A DNA stretch of 64,000 bases from Rhodospirillaceae bacterium. GTDB taxonomy: Bacteria; Pseudomonadota; Alphaproteobacteria; UBA8366; Aestuariispiraceae. How positions within the stretch are numbered: position 1 is the stretch's first letter; every line of letters begins with the position of its first letter. The notes under the pieces are model-generated. The model did no database searches. It saw only the letters and a list, made by a program, of their open reading frames with translations, and had not been told where the DNA came from. The stretch covers positions 62,001-126,000 of the forward strand of contig PAQY01000007.1 of NCBI GenBank assembly GCA_002709955.1, written 5' to 3'. A program made the translations under genes and the position numbers. Positions 50,051 through 61,583 of this stretch are shown one piece after another.

Positions 50051-51871
50051 TCAAGCATCTTCCTTACCCGCCAATATTGGCTGGCTGAATTGCAGTTCCG
50101 CCAGATGCTTATACAGCGGGCTGGTGGTCAGCAACTCATCATGGGTGCCTGTTGCAACGATCCGTCCCTCCTCAATAACCGCTATCCGGTCTGCATTGAT
50201 AACCGTTGCCAGTCGATGGGCGATGATCAGTGTCGTACGGCCCTGCATCAATCGCTCCAATCCAGCCTGGACCAGGCGTTCATTCTCAGAATCCAGGGCG
50301 CTGGTCGCCTCGTCCAGCAATAGAACTGACGGATTGCGCAGCACCGCGCGGGCGATGGAGATGCGTTGCTTCTGGCCACCCGACAGCCGCAATCCCTTCT
50401 CCCCCAGGAATGTGTCATACCCATCGGGCAGGGCGGTGATAAAGTCATGGGCAGCAGCGTCGCGTGCGGCCTGCGTCACGTCATCATCCCCGGCTTCGGG
50501 GCGGCCATAGCGAATGTTTTCCCTGCCCGACGTGCCAAAGATCACCGGGTCCTGTGGCACCAACGCCATGCGCTGGCGCAGCGCCTGGGGATCCGCCTGG
50601 GACAGATCAACCCCGTCCAACAGGATGTGGCCTGCTTGTGGGTCATAGAACCGCAGCAGCAATTGAAAAACGGTGCTTTTCCCCGCCCCGGATGGACCGA
50701 CAAGGGCAACGCTCTGGCCCGGTTCGATGGTCAGCGAGAAATTCTGCAACGCGGCTGAATTGGGACGGGAGGGGTATTTGAATGTCACATTGTCGAAGAC
50801 AACCCGCCCTTGCGGTGGTTCGGGCAGGGCGACGGGGCTGGCCGGGGGGCTGATCTGTGGTTCTGCTTCCAGCAATTCCACCAACCGTTCCGTTGCGCCC
50901 GCTGCGCGCTGTAATTCGCCATAGACTTCTGAAATAATACCAACGGAAAAGGCGACGACCGTGGCGTAAAAGACAAAGGCTGCCAATTCGCCGCCTGTGA
51001 TCGCGCCCTGCATCACATCATTGCCCCCGACCCACAGAATGACCCCGATGGAGGCGAAAACCAGCAATATCACAACAGCCGTCAGAACACCGCGCAGCTG
51101 TGTGCGCTGGATCGCCGTATCAAAAGCATTCCGGACTTCATCGCCAAAGCGGCGACGGTCAACACCTTCATGGGTGAAGGCCTGAACCGTTCGGATGGCG
51201 TTCAGGTTTTCTTCGGCAAAGGAGCCGACATCCGCAATTCGATCCTGACTGTGGCGCGACAGGACACGCACGCGCCGGCCAATCGTCATGATCGGGATAA
51301 CAACGATTGGCACGACCAGCAGGACCAGCGCGGTCAGCTTGGCATTGGTGATCACCATCATGCCAATACCCCCGACCAGCATCAGCGCATTGCGCAACGC
51401 CATGGAGGCACTGGACCCAATGATGGATTGCAGCAAGGCGGTGTCTGTCGTCAGCCGGGACAAAATTTCCCCGGTCTTGGTGATCTCAAAAAATGCCGGG
51501 TCCAGGCGCAAGACACGGTCAAAGACGGCATTTCGCAGGTCCGCCACCACTCGTTCGCCCAGCCAGGTAACCATATAGAACCGAAAATAGCCGCCTACTG
51601 CCATGACGATGGACAGGCCAAGAAGGGCCAGCAGCGATTTATTCAGGGCGTCAGGATCGCCGCTGGAAAACCCACCATCAATCAGGACGCGCAAGCCCTG
51701 TCCCAATGCCAGAACGGATCCGGCAGTGATCGCCAGGGCGGTGAGTGCATAAAACACCTGCTTTTTATAGGGTTTTAGAAATCCAAGGGTACGCCGCAGG
51801 ATCTTCATGTCGCGTCCCTTGGGACGCTCCGGTCCTTCGGATGAATACCGTCCACCTGCTGCTCTTGCCAC
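50051..51871 (-). CDS. ABC exporter, fused membrane and ATPase domains (ABCB/MsbA type)
   Basis: This half-transporter has six membrane segments in residues about 35-320 and an ATPase domain with LVGPSGAGKSTVF (Walker A), LSGGQKQRISIARA (signature) and LLLDEATSALD (Walker B). It works as a homodimer, exporting a lipid, peptide or drug. The GTG at 51871 gives 606 residues; ATG 51808, which has AAGGGA 6 bases upstream, would remove 21 residues of Gly/Pro-rich sequence and is a good alternative. The 3' end lies close to the agmatinase gene start. Confidence 0.88.
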   Translation of the reverse strand: MARAAGGRYSSEGPERPKGRDMKILRRTLGFLKPYKKQVFYALTALAITAGSVLALGQGLRVLIDGGFSSGDPDALNKSLLALLGLSIVMAVGGYFRFYMVTWLGERVVADLRNAVFDRVLRLDPAFFEITKTGEILSRLTTDTALLQSIIGSSASMALRNALMLVGGIGMMVITNAKLTALVLLVVPIVVIPIMTIGRRVRVLSRHSQDRIADVGSFAEENLNAIRTVQAFTHEGVDRRRFGDEVRNAFDTAIQRTQLRGVLTAVVILLVFASIGVILWVGGNDVMQGAITGGELAAFVFYATVVAFSVGIISEVYGELQRAAGATERLVELLEAEPQISPPASPVALPEPPQGRVVFDNVTFKYPSRPNSAALQNFSLTIEPGQSVALVGPSGAGKSTVFQLLLRFYDPQAGHILLDGVDLSQADPQALRQRMALVPQDPVIFGTSGRENIRYGRPEAGDDDVTQAARDAAAHDFITALPDGYDTFLGEKGLRLSGGQKQRISIARAVLRNPSVLLLDEATSALDSENERLVQAGLERLMQGRTTLIIAHRLATVINADRIAVIEEGRIVATGTHDELLTTSPLYKHLAELQFSQPILAGKEDA

Positions 51872-51948
51872 GTTTTAACCTATCTGCTTATTCGACCATA
51901 ATTGGCGACACCTAACGCCCCTTTGACCATAAAATCAAAGCTTCTAGA

Positions 51949-52050
51949 GCATCATGCGCTCGCATGAGCTCAAACCAGATACGCATCATGCGCTCGCATG
52001 CGCTCAAACAAGATACGCATCATGCGCTCGCATGCGCTCAAACAAGATAC
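51949..52050. repeat. Three tandem 34-bp direct repeats
   Basis: Units at 51949-51982, 51983-52016 and 52017-52050 follow each other with no spacer. The second and third are identical; the first differs at two positions. Each contains the near-palindrome CATGCGCTCGCATG, which can form a 6-bp stem with a 2-base loop. The array lies just downstream of the MFS stop codon and upstream of the ABC exporter gene on the same strand, where a terminator or regulatory element could sit. No inverted terminal repeats or transposase are seen. Confidence 0.9.
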
Positions 52051-52051
52051 C

Positions 52052-53266
52052 CTATAGCCTGGGGTGAATGCGCCGCGACAATATAGCCAGTCCAATCAAG
52101 ATAAGCGTTAGAACCAGATAAACGACCTGAATACCAAAAAAAATCAGCAATACTGAAAAAATTGCGGCGTGGATCAGTTCTGCGATATCGCGATACGTGG
52201 TGAATGTCGGGGTCATCTCCGTGCGACGACTGGGGCGGCAGGCCCGAAAGAAAAGAGAATTCCCATAGCTGTCATTCGCCGACATTGCCAGGGCAGCGCA
52301 TAATAGCCCGGCAGCACCGATGATCGGCATGCTGACAAAGGCGCAGGCTACCGCGCACCCGGTTGCACCAATTGTAAAGCAGGCCATCGCCATGCGACGG
52401 ATACCAATGTGGCGGGCAATTCTGCCCCAGAATGGCATGGCCAACATGCCAAATGTACCCAGGGATAAAAGGGCCCCGGCGACAACTTCACCCATCCCGG
52501 TCTTTACGGCATAGATTGGGGTGTACAGAAAAAAGCACATCCAGAAAAAGGCCCGCCCGGTGGCGTTGATCCAGGCATGCAACAGTCGCTTTTGCCGCAT
52601 GAATTCATGCAGATGACCCAGAACATTCCGAAAAGCCCGATTTTGCGTTGGTCGGACGCCGGGCGCAGATTTGAATCGCAACAGCCAGAATACCGCCATC
52701 AAGGTCAACATGGATGCCGCAGAAAAATAATAGGGCGCTGCATGAGAGACATAGCGTGCCAGCAAGACGCCAATCATGGGCCCGATGATCCATCCTACCC
52801 CAAGCGCCAGCATTCGAATCGGCTCAGATCGGCCCAGATCGCCGCGCCTTACATAATCCATAACGAAAAGATTCAAACAGATGCTGACCAGCCCGACGCC
52901 AAGGGCGCGCAGGATAAAGCCCAGAACTTGCACATCTGCGATGTTTAATGAAAACAGGACCGCCGCCAGGGCCCCTATAATACAGAAAATACTCAGCAGG
53001 GTCGGTCGACCGAACCGACTGGCCAGGGCAGGGGCGGCCAGCACTGAGGGAATCGCCACGGCGGAGGCCGCCAGAACGCAAAAGCTGACCGCTTCATCCG
53101 AACCCAACAGCCGAACTGTATCGATGGGCAGAACCGCCGATGCTGTTCCTCGTGCAACAGCTTCAAGTCCATATAAAAAAGCCAGAGTTTCTGCACCGGG
53201 CGCTTTAATGCGCCGCAGCCATACAGCATCGGAACCAATCGCCACCGTATCCCCCGCAAACTTCAA
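52052..53266 (-). CDS. MFS transporter
   Basis: This protein of up to 404 residues has about 12 membrane segments, with a charged loop between segments 2 and 3 (FGRPTLLS) and a long central loop (about 195-225), typical of the major facilitator superfamily. The TTG at 53266 is the first start; GTG at 53245 (residue 8) has GGGGGA nearby and may be used instead. The stop is next to the 34-bp repeats. Substrate unknown. Confidence 0.8.
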   Translation of the reverse strand: MKFAGDTVAIGSDAVWLRRIKAPGAETLAFLYGLEAVARGTASAVLPIDTVRLLGSDEAVSFCVLAASAVAIPSVLAAPALASRFGRPTLLSIFCIIGALAAVLFSLNIADVQVLGFILRALGVGLVSICLNLFVMDYVRRGDLGRSEPIRMLALGVGWIIGPMIGVLLARYVSHAAPYYFSAASMLTLMAVFWLLRFKSAPGVRPTQNRAFRNVLGHLHEFMRQKRLLHAWINATGRAFFWMCFFLYTPIYAVKTGMGEVVAGALLSLGTFGMLAMPFWGRIARHIGIRRMAMACFTIGATGCAVACAFVSMPIIGAAGLLCAALAMSANDSYGNSLFFRACRPSRRTEMTPTFTTYRDIAELIHAAIFSVLLIFFGIQVVYLVLTLILIGLAILSRRIHPRL

Positions 53267-53429
53267 ATCAACTTGGAAACCACCCCAATTTCGAATTTCA
53301 GTGTGATCCTTAATGGATGATGGTGAAAGCCCCCTGTTTTTTTGCCCTTTGGAACCCCCACTTTACCTGTGTTTCTGCGGATTTTATGCGTTGCAGCAAT
53401 TTTAGCGGAAAAACCATGCCTGAGTCTTG

Positions 53430-53458
53430 TTGCACGGGTCGGACCCTTATGCTAAATC
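53430..53458 (+). promoter_or_regulatory. Candidate promoter upstream of the atp operon
   Basis: The gap 53267-53634 is 368 bases with no convincing gene. TTGCAC at 53430-53435 and TAAATC at 53453-53458 are 17 bases apart, a fair fit to a sigma70-type promoter in the direction of atpH, giving a leader of about 170 bases. An imperfect dyad, GGGTCGGACCC, lies in the spacer. A run of eight T at 53611-53618 precedes the atpH ribosome-binding site. This is a weak prediction. Confidence 0.3.
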
Positions 53459-53634
53459 CCGCTCGGACTTGGGGCGTACTGTTACCAAAAAGGCGATTTG
53501 CTGCTGGTTTCGGTGTTTCCCGTCGGATTTCAGTCTGAACTGTCTCTGTTGCATGAATGCGGTGGGGGACGACAGGGAAGACTGAAATCGTTGGACGTGA
53601 CTGCAACGAATTTTTTTTAGGGGGTTTCCCAGCC

Positions 53635-54189
53635 GTGGCAGCCAAAGGTGGCGTAAATGAAATCGCCGATCGTTACGCGAAAGCGCTGTTCGATCTGGCC
53701 GATGAAAACAAACAACTGGATGTCGTTGCGGATGACCTTCGCACGCTCAGTTCTCTTATAGACAGTTCAGACGACTTGCGGCGCATGGTGCGCAGCCCCG
53801 TTATTTCCCGCGCTGATCAAGGTGCGGCAATGGGGGCTGTTGCCGAAAAGGCCAAGCTGAGTGATCTGACCACCCGGTTCGTGGCCTATGCTGCGGCAAG
53901 CCGGCGTCTGGCTGCGATCAAACCAATTGCACAGGCTTATCTGACCGAATTGGCCAAGCGCCGCGGTGAGGTTAGCGCTGAAGTCTCCTCTGCAAAGCCG
54001 CTCAGCAAAGAGCAGGTGGCGGCCGTGGAAGAGGCGTTGAAGAAAGCTGTGGGAGGCAAAATCGCCGTCTCGCAAAAAGTGGACCCGTCGTTGATCGGCG
54101 GTCTTATCGTCAAAGTCGGCAGTCGGATGATCGACACGTCGGTCGCGTCACAACTGCAGCGCTTGAAGCTTGCGATGAAGGGAGCTTAA
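53635..54189 (+). CDS. atpH: F1F0 ATP synthase delta subunit
   Basis: This 184-residue subunit joins the F1 head to the peripheral stalk at the membrane. The GTG start at 53635 gives the usual family length and begins at the conserved [10 protein letters not shown] region; AGGGGG lies 10 bases upstream. The C-terminal block [18 protein letters not shown] is the delta signature. An upstream in-frame ATG at 53557 would add 26 unconserved residues. It opens the F1 operon, 4 bases before atpA. Confidence 0.93.
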   Translation: MAAKGGVNEIADRYAKALFDLADENKQLDVVADDLRTLSSLIDSSDDLRRMVRSPVISRADQGAAMGAVAEKAKLSDLTTRFVAYAAASRRLAAIKPIAQAYLTELAKRRGEVSAEVSSAKPLSKEQVAAVEEALKKAVGGKIAVSQKVDPSLIGGLIVKVGSRMIDTSVASQLQRLKLAMKGA

Positions 54190-54193
54190 AGAG

Positions 54194-55723
54194 ATGGAAC
54201 TCCGGGCCGCAGAAATTTCTGCAATCCTCAAAGACCAGATCAAGAATTTCGGTGCCGAAGCCGATGTTGCTGAAGTCGGGCAAGTGATTTCCGTCGGTGA
54301 CGGCGTTGCGCGCGTGTACGGCTTGGACAATGTCCAATCCGGGGAAATGGTTGAATTTCCTGGTGGTGTGAAGGGCATGGCCCTGAACCTTGAAACCGAC
54401 AATGTCGGTGTCGTGATTTTCGGCAGTGACCGCGCCATTAAAGAAGGTGACACGGTAAAACGCACAGGGTCCATCGTGGACGTGCCCGTCGGCAAGGGGC
54501 TGTTGGGCCGTGTTGTCGATGGTCTGGGTAACCCAATTGATGGTAAAGGGCCGATCGACTCGACAGAGCGCGCCCTGGCTGAATTGAAAGCCCCTGGCAT
54601 TATCCCGCGTAAATCCGTGCACGAGCCGGTTCAAACCGGACTGAAGGCGCTGGACGCCTTGGTGCCGATTGGCCGTGGTCAGCGCGAATTGGTCATTGGG
54701 GACCGCCAGACCGGTAAGACGGCGGTGATCGTCGATACCATTCTGAATCAGAAGCCGACCAATGCGGGCGATGATGATACGAAGAAACTCTTCTGTATCT
54801 ATGTTGCCATTGGTCAAAAACGCTCCACGGTTGCGCAGGTCGTTAAGACCCTGACGGATCTGGGCGCCATGGAATACACCATCGTTGTGGCCGCAACGGC
54901 GTCGGATCCTGCGCCTCTGCAGTTCCTGGCACCGTATACCGGTTGCGCAATGGGTGAATATTTCCGTGACAACGGCATGCATGCGGTCATTTTCTATGAC
55001 GATCTGTCCAAGCAGGCGACTGCCTATCGTCAGATGTCGCTGTTGCTGCGCCGCCCGCCAGGCCGTGAAGCCTATCCGGGGGATGTGTTCTATATTCACT
55101 CCCGTTTGCTGGAGCGCGCCGCGAAAATGGGCGATGCGCATGGGGCTGGTTCTTTGACCGCTCTGCCGGTTATTGAAACCCAGGCGAACGACGTGTCGGC
55201 CTATATTCCAACCAACGTGATTTCGATTACGGATGGTCAGATCTTCCTGGAAACCAGCCTGTTCTATAAGGGTGTCCGCCCGGCCATTAACGTTGGTCTG
55301 TCGGTTAGCCGCGTTGGCTCCGCCGCCCAGACCAAGGCAATGAAGAAGGTATCCGGATCGATTAAGCTGGAATTGGCGCAGTATCGTGAAATGGAAGCTT
55401 TCGCGCAGTTCGCATCGGACCTGGACGCTTCGACCCGCCAGTTGCTGGCCCGTGGTGCCCGTCTGACAGAATTGCTGAAACAGCCTCAGTATTCACCGCT
55501 GAAAGTGTCTGAACAGGTTCTGTCCATCTATGCCGGAACAAAGGGCTATCTGGACAAAATCCCAGTTGGCGATGTGAACCGCTTTGAATCCAAGCTGTTG
55601 GATCATGCGCGTGCGGACCACAAGAAGGTTCTGGACAAGATCGATTCGACCGGTGTTCTGGATGAAGACACTGAAAAGGCCATTGTCGCCCTGTTGGACG
55701 CTTTTGTGAAAACATACGCGTAA
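54194..55723 (+). CDS. atpA: F1 ATP synthase alpha subunit
   Basis: This 509-residue subunit forms the non-catalytic nucleotide sites of the F1 ring. The P-loop GDRQTGKT (about 170-177) and the block [17 protein letters not shown] near residue 364 are as expected for AtpA. Length and all visible blocks match the normal protein. It is followed by a 72-base gap and atpG. Confidence 0.98.
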   Translation: MELRAAEISAILKDQIKNFGAEADVAEVGQVISVGDGVARVYGLDNVQSGEMVEFPGGVKGMALNLETDNVGVVIFGSDRAIKEGDTVKRTGSIVDVPVGKGLLGRVVDGLGNPIDGKGPIDSTERALAELKAPGIIPRKSVHEPVQTGLKALDALVPIGRGQRELVIGDRQTGKTAVIVDTILNQKPTNAGDDDTKKLFCIYVAIGQKRSTVAQVVKTLTDLGAMEYTIVVAATASDPAPLQFLAPYTGCAMGEYFRDNGMHAVIFYDDLSKQATAYRQMSLLLRRPPGREAYPGDVFYIHSRLLERAAKMGDAHGAGSLTALPVIETQANDVSAYIPTNVISITDGQIFLETSLFYKGVRPAINVGLSVSRVGSAAQTKAMKKVSGSIKLELAQYREMEAFAQFASDLDASTRQLLARGARLTELLKQPQYSPLKVSEQVLSIYAGTKGYLDKIPVGDVNRFESKLLDHARADHKKVLDKIDSTGVLDEDTEKAIVALLDAFVKTYA

Positions 55724-55795
55724 GGATTAAGGCGCTCGCTCAGGGCAGGCTTTCGGCCTGACCTGGAAACGACACTGCAGGTATCGGGATAAGAC

Positions 55796-56686
55796 ATGCC
55801 GTCTCTTAAGGACTTAAAGACACGCATTTCTAGCGTTCAGTCGACCCGCCGCATCACTTCAGCGATGAAGATGGTGGCTGCGGCGAAACTGAAACGTGGT
55901 CAGGAATCGGCTGAAGCCGCACGCCCCTTTGCCGAGCGTATGGAACGGATGCTGGGGTCGCTGGCCGATGGTGTGTCGAAAGAGGGCGCACCAAAATTGT
56001 TGGCTGGTACCGGGGATGACAAGACCCATTTGCTGGTCGTCATTACGTCGGATCGTGGTTTGTGCGGTGGTTTCAACGGCTCAATCGTTCGTGCGGTAAA
56101 GCGCCGGATTGTTGAACTGACGGACCAGGGCAAAACCGTGAAGGTAATCGCGGTCGGTCGTAAAGGGGTGTCCCTGCTGCGTCGCGATCATCGGGACAAG
56201 CTGGTTGCCACGTTCGAAGAACTGGTGAAACCCTATCCAGCTTTCGAGCAGGCAGATGAAATCGTCACGAAGGTCGTTGAGATGTTCGAGGCCGGTGAAT
56301 TCGATGTTTGCACGCTGTATTATAACAAGTTCATTTCCGCGCTGACTCAGGAAGTCACGCCGTTGCAACTGATTCCCTTCACATCTGTCGGCAAGAAAGA
56401 TGATGAAGACCAGGATTCAGGCATCGGTGACTCTCAATATGAGTTTGAGCCGGATGAAGAAGCAATCCTGGAAGCCTTGTTGCCCAAGAACCTGTCGGTT
56501 CAGGTCTATCGCAGCTTGCTGGAAAGCTTTGCCTCCGAACAAGGGGCGCGGATGACCGCAATGGATAATGCGACGCGGAATGCAGGCGATATGATTAGCT
56601 CGCTCAGCATTACCTATAACCGCGCACGCCAGGCTATGATTACTAAAGAACTGATCGAAATCATCTCGGGCGCTGAGGCGCTCTAA
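55796..56686 (+). CDS. atpG: F1 ATP synthase gamma subunit
   Basis: This 296-residue subunit is the central rotor shaft of F1. It begins [20 protein letters not shown] and ends with [12 protein letters not shown] and [15 protein letters not shown], the coiled-coil ends that run through the alpha-beta ring. Between about residues 195 and 215 is an acidic stretch ([13 protein letters not shown]) typical of alphaproteobacterial gamma subunits. It sits in the fixed H-A-G-D-C order. Confidence 0.97.
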   Translation: MPSLKDLKTRISSVQSTRRITSAMKMVAAAKLKRGQESAEAARPFAERMERMLGSLADGVSKEGAPKLLAGTGDDKTHLLVVITSDRGLCGGFNGSIVRAVKRRIVELTDQGKTVKVIAVGRKGVSLLRRDHRDKLVATFEELVKPYPAFEQADEIVTKVVEMFEAGEFDVCTLYYNKFISALTQEVTPLQLIPFTSVGKKDDEDQDSGIGDSQYEFEPDEEAILEALLPKNLSVQVYRSLLESFASEQGARMTAMDNATRNAGDMISSLSITYNRARQAMITKELIEIISGAEAL

Positions 56687-58135
<1,449 letters not shown>

Positions 58136-58183
58136 TCGCTGCTGTAATTCAGACGCTCTTTTTACCGCAGAGGAAGTGAAGAT

Positions 58184-58600
58184 ATGTCGGACAAGGTGAC
58201 CTTCGAACTCGTCTCCCCAGAGAAGCTGCTTTTCTCTGGCGAGGTCGATATGGTGGTACTGCCTGCCGCTGAGGGGGATATGGGTATCTTGCCCGGACAT
58301 GCGCCGGTCATTACCACGATCCGCCCAGGCACGATCTGCATTTTCAATGGCAATTCTGTTGAAAAACGCTTGTTCGTCGCGGGCGGGTTTTTGGAAGTGA
58401 CACCGGATCGTTGCACGGTTCTGGCCGATACTGCGACACCGGTGGAAGACATTGATGTTTCCGCCGCACAGCAGATGGTCAAGGATTGCACCGACGATGT
58501 TGGGTCCGCCAAGGATGAGGATGCGCAGGCCAAGGCGCGTCTGGCATTGGCAACCGCCGAAGCGAAGCTTCAGGCCGCACAAAGCCCCGCGTATAAATAG
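58184..58600 (+). CDS. atpC: F1 ATP synthase epsilon subunit
   Basis: This 138-residue subunit binds the gamma shaft and regulates F1. MGILPGHAPVITTIRPG (about 30-46) is the family signature; the C-terminal helical half is rich in Ala, Lys and Glu. It is the last gene of the operon and is followed by a strong intrinsic terminator at 58622. Confidence 0.95.
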   Translation: MSDKVTFELVSPEKLLFSGEVDMVVLPAAEGDMGILPGHAPVITTIRPGTICIFNGNSVEKRLFVAGGFLEVTPDRCTVLADTATPVEDIDVSAAQQMVKDCTDDVGSAKDEDAQAKARLALATAEAKLQAAQSPAYK

Positions 58601-58621
58601 ACTGGTGGCATAGTCATCTGG

Positions 58622-58655
58622 AAACAGCCCGCAGTCTTGCGGGCTGTTTTCGTTT
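58622..58655 (+). terminator. Intrinsic terminator after atpC
   Basis: Bases 58622-58633 pair perfectly with 58638-58649 to give a 12-bp stem, GC-rich in its upper part, with a 4-base loop; T-rich sequence follows (TTTTCGTTT). It lies 22 bases after the atpC stop and closes the atp operon before the enolase-family gene. Confidence 0.93.
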
Positions 58656-58672
58656 CGGCGTAGTGTCAGTGC

Positions 58673-59755
58673 ATGAAAATCAAAACTGCCCGTCTCTATC
58701 GCCAGAGTCAGCCCTTTGCGGATGGCCCCTATATTTGTCGGGGCCAGACCGAGGATGGATTTGATAGCTGCATCGTCGCCCTGGAAGCAGAGGATGGGAC
58801 GATTGGCTGGGGGGAGGCCGCGCCCCTTGGGGCCTTTTATGCAGAGGCCTTTCCAGAAGCAATGCGGGCAGGGATTGAGCGTTTGTTGCCGGTCACAATT
58901 GGTCTATCCGCGACGGCCCCCGACAGGCTGGCGGATGCCCTGAACCATGCCATGTTGGGACAGCCTGCCGTAAAGTCTGCCATAGATATGGCGGCCTGGG
59001 ATCTGGCGGCGCGGGTCATGGACTCCCCCCTCAGTGATTTATTGGGGGGCGCGGATGGCGACTCCGTGCCCTTGTATCGCTCCATCGGCCAGGCCGATCC
59101 GGATGCCATGGCGCAAAAGGCACAGGATTATGTGAGGCGGGGTTATCGCCGCCTGCAGGTAAAGGTTGGTGCCGATCCCTTGGAGGATGTTGAACGGTTG
59201 AAGGCTGTGCGCGCCGCTGTCCCAAACGATGTGCCGTTATATGCCGATGCCAATGGCGGCTGGCTGTTGGAAGACGGGCTGCGATTCGTTGATCGCACGC
59301 GCGACATTGATTATTGGCTGGAACAACCCTGCATGGCTTATGCCGATAACCGCACGATTGCCCAGCGCTGCGCAAAGCCCATGGTGCTGGACGAGGGACT
59401 GGTGACGTTAGCAGATTTATTGCGTGCCCATCAGGATGGCGTGATTTCCGGCGCGACCCTCAAGATTGCCCGGATCGGGGGCATAGGTCCCACCCGATTG
59501 ATGCGCGATATCGCCGTCTCCCTGGGCCTGAAGGTCACAATCGAAGATACGGGCGGCAGCACGATCAACACCGCTGCTACCGCCCATATGATGCTATCCA
59601 CCCCCAAAGCACATCGTGCCCATACCGTTGATTTCATGAACTGGGTCACGGTACAGAACGCAACGGGGATGCCAGCGACTGCGGAAGGAATGCTGTTTGG
59701 CCCATCCGGTCCCGGCTTAGGTATTACGGTGGATCCCGACCTCTTTCTGCAATGA
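58673..59755 (+). CDS. Enolase-superfamily enzyme (muconate lactonizing/epimerase subgroup)
   Basis: This 360-residue enzyme has the N-terminal capping domain and a TIM barrel. K164 in LQVKVG and K264 in LKIARIGG are the paired acid/base lysines of the muconate-lactonizing subgroup; D192, E217 and D240 (LDEG) are the metal ligands. Possible functions are a dipeptide or amino acid epimerase or a hydroxyproline dehydratase; the sequence does not decide. It starts 18 bases after the atp terminator and has no evident partner in the same direction. Confidence 0.82.
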   Translation: MKIKTARLYRQSQPFADGPYICRGQTEDGFDSCIVALEAEDGTIGWGEAAPLGAFYAEAFPEAMRAGIERLLPVTIGLSATAPDRLADALNHAMLGQPAVKSAIDMAAWDLAARVMDSPLSDLLGGADGDSVPLYRSIGQADPDAMAQKAQDYVRRGYRRLQVKVGADPLEDVERLKAVRAAVPNDVPLYADANGGWLLEDGLRFVDRTRDIDYWLEQPCMAYADNRTIAQRCAKPMVLDEGLVTLADLLRAHQDGVISGATLKIARIGGIGPTRLMRDIAVSLGLKVTIEDTGGSTINTAATAHMMLSTPKAHRAHTVDFMNWVTVQNATGMPATAEGMLFGPSGPGLGITVDPDLFLQ

Positions 59756-59778
59756 TCCAATTTGGGAATATGAATGGG

Positions 59779-60537
59779 TTACAGGTTCTGGCCCCCTGAT
59801 ACTTCGATCCGCTGACCTGTCATCCATTGGCTGTCACTGATCAACAGTGCCGCAACAGCCTTGCCAATATCGTCGGGCAGACCAACCCGACCCATTGCGG
59901 TAGAGGCGGCGATCATGTGATTGATTTCCACATTGTCCCGCACCACGCCGCCGCCAAAGTCAGTTTCAATGGCACCGGGGGCCAAAGTGTTGACGGCGAT
60001 GTTGCGGCCACCCAATTCCTGGGCAAGATAGCGTGTGAATACCTCAACCGCGCCTTTCATACAGGCATAACCGCCATATCCGGGCAGTGAAAACCGTGTT
60101 AGGCCAGAGGATACATTCAAAATGCGTCCGCCATCTGCAATCATCGGCAGTAAGCGTTGCGTCAGGAAAAAGACGCCTTTCAGATGGACATTCATCAGGG
60201 TATCGAATTCAGCCTCCGTCGTGTCTGCGATGGATTTGTAGATCCCTGATCCCGCATTGTTGACCAGGAAATCAAGGGTCCGCCTGCCGAAGTCCCGTGT
60301 CAGGATAGATTTCAATTCTGCCCCAAATTCTGAAAACGATGCCGTGTCGGTCATGTCCAGTTGAAGCGATGTGGCGCTGCCCCCGTTCTTTCGGATCGTG
60401 GCAATAACTGAGTCTGCTTCTGCTTTGCCGGTGCGATAGGTGATGATGACCGGCACACCAGCCAGGGCTAAATGTTCGGCGGCGCTGCGACCAAGACCGC
60501 GGCTTCCGCCGGTGATAAGGGCGATTTTCTGAGGCAT
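59779..60537 (-). CDS. Short-chain dehydrogenase/reductase
   Basis: This 252-residue SDR has the NAD(P)-binding TGGSRGLG (8-15), NNAG, a catalytic Ser in NVSSG and the Tyr-Lys pair in YACMK, plus the C-terminal TGQRIEVSGG. The ATG at 60537 has AGGAG 7 bases upstream, so longer starts are rejected. It is divergent from an AraC-type regulator with about 160 bases between, which suggests that the regulator controls it. Substrate unknown. Confidence 0.9.
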   Translation of the reverse strand: MPQKIALITGGSRGLGRSAAEHLALAGVPVIITYRTGKAEADSVIATIRKNGGSATSLQLDMTDTASFSEFGAELKSILTRDFGRRTLDFLVNNAGSGIYKSIADTTEAEFDTLMNVHLKGVFFLTQRLLPMIADGGRILNVSSGLTRFSLPGYGGYACMKGAVEVFTRYLAQELGGRNIAVNTLAPGAIETDFGGGVVRDNVEINHMIAASTAMGRVGLPDDIGKAVAALLISDSQWMTGQRIEVSGGQNL

Positions 60538-60700
60538 AGGGCACTCCTTTTGTTGCTGTGCCCTGAAAATACGGTGGCCCCATGATATTTGCCTGCCTCT
60601 TACTCTTAAATTCTTGCCTGATTCTCCAGAATTGGTGCGGTTGGAATGGTTAAACCCATAAAAATCAGTATGGTTTATGGAAATTTCTACGGAGAAGAGG

Positions 60701-61579
60701 ATGGCCCGGTCGGACCTTGTCGAACGCATTTGCCGCTATGCCGATGCAAAAGCGGTGCCCCATACGCCCTTTGAAACCGATATCAAGGGACTGTCCATCG
60801 TGCGGTGTACCCGACCCACGGCATTGGAGGGCATGATCTATAAGCCGCTGTTATGCCTCGTGCTTCAGGGGGCCAAAGAATCCTTTCTGGGAAACCGGTC
60901 TGTGCGGTTCGGTGAGGGCCAGTCGCTGATTGTCAGCCTGGATTTGCCCACCGTTGCCCGTGTGACGGTCGCTGGTCCGGATCGTCCCTATGTCGCGATT
61001 GCTCTGGAACTGGATATTGCACTGATCCGGGGACTGGCCGCTGAAATCCGTGAAATGGAGCCGGTTACAGGGGACCAGAAGGCAATCGCTGTTGGCACAG
61101 CAGATGCCCTGCTGGAAGAGGCCATGGCCCGTTTGTTTAACTTAGTCGATAATCCGATGGAACAACGCATCCTGCTCTCCCAGCATCGGCGGGAAGTGCA
61201 TTTCAGGCTGTTACAGGCCCGTCATGGGGAAATGTTGCGCCATCTGGGTCAATTGGACAGTCACGCCAGCCGGATTGCGCGAACCATATCGCGAATTCGG
61301 GCCGACCTGGCTGTTCCGGTCCGTGTCAATGAACTGTCTGAAATCGCAGGGATGAGCGTGTCCAGCTTCCACGAGCATTTTAAGGCGGTGACAGCAACGA
61401 CACCCCTGCGGTATCAAAAGGACCTGCGATTGCTGGAGGCGCGACAACGCCTAACGTCCAGCAATCGCCCGGTGACAGAAATCGCCTATGAAGTAGGCTA
61501 TGAAAGCCCGACCCAATTCAGCCGTGAATATGTCAGGAAATTTGGCATCTCCCCCAATCGGGATCGGGTCGTTACTTGA
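60701..61579 (+). CDS. AraC-family transcriptional regulator
   Basis: This regulator of about 292 residues has an N-terminal AraC_N-type sensing domain (KPLLCLVLQGAKESFLG) like YqhC, and a C-terminal double helix-turn-helix with IAGMSVSSFHEHFK and IAYEVGYESPTQFSREYVRKFG. ATG 60701 follows GGAG by 6 bases; ATG 60677 is possible but has no such site. The divergent SDR gene is the likely target. The regulator ends 4 bases before the opposing DoeA-like gene. Confidence 0.88.
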   Translation: MARSDLVERICRYADAKAVPHTPFETDIKGLSIVRCTRPTALEGMIYKPLLCLVLQGAKESFLGNRSVRFGEGQSLIVSLDLPTVARVTVAGPDRPYVAIALELDIALIRGLAAEIREMEPVTGDQKAIAVGTADALLEEAMARLFNLVDNPMEQRILLSQHRREVHFRLLQARHGEMLRHLGQLDSHASRIARTISRIRADLAVPVRVNELSEIAGMSVSSFHEHFKAVTATTPLRYQKDLRLLEARQRLTSSNRPVTEIAYEVGYESPTQFSREYVRKFGISPNRDRVVT

Positions 61580-61583
61580 TGCG

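Noticed and set aside
51949-52050. CRISPR array
   Set aside because: The three 34-bp units abut with no unique spacers between them and no cas gene is in the window.
53310-53645. Minus-strand gene before atpH
   Set aside because: The translation is low-complexity and basic with no conserved block, and it covers the atp leader and ribosome-binding site.
54110-55141. 343-residue minus-strand frame across atpA
   Set aside because: It is antisense to a highly conserved gene and arises from the codon pattern of GC-rich coding DNA.
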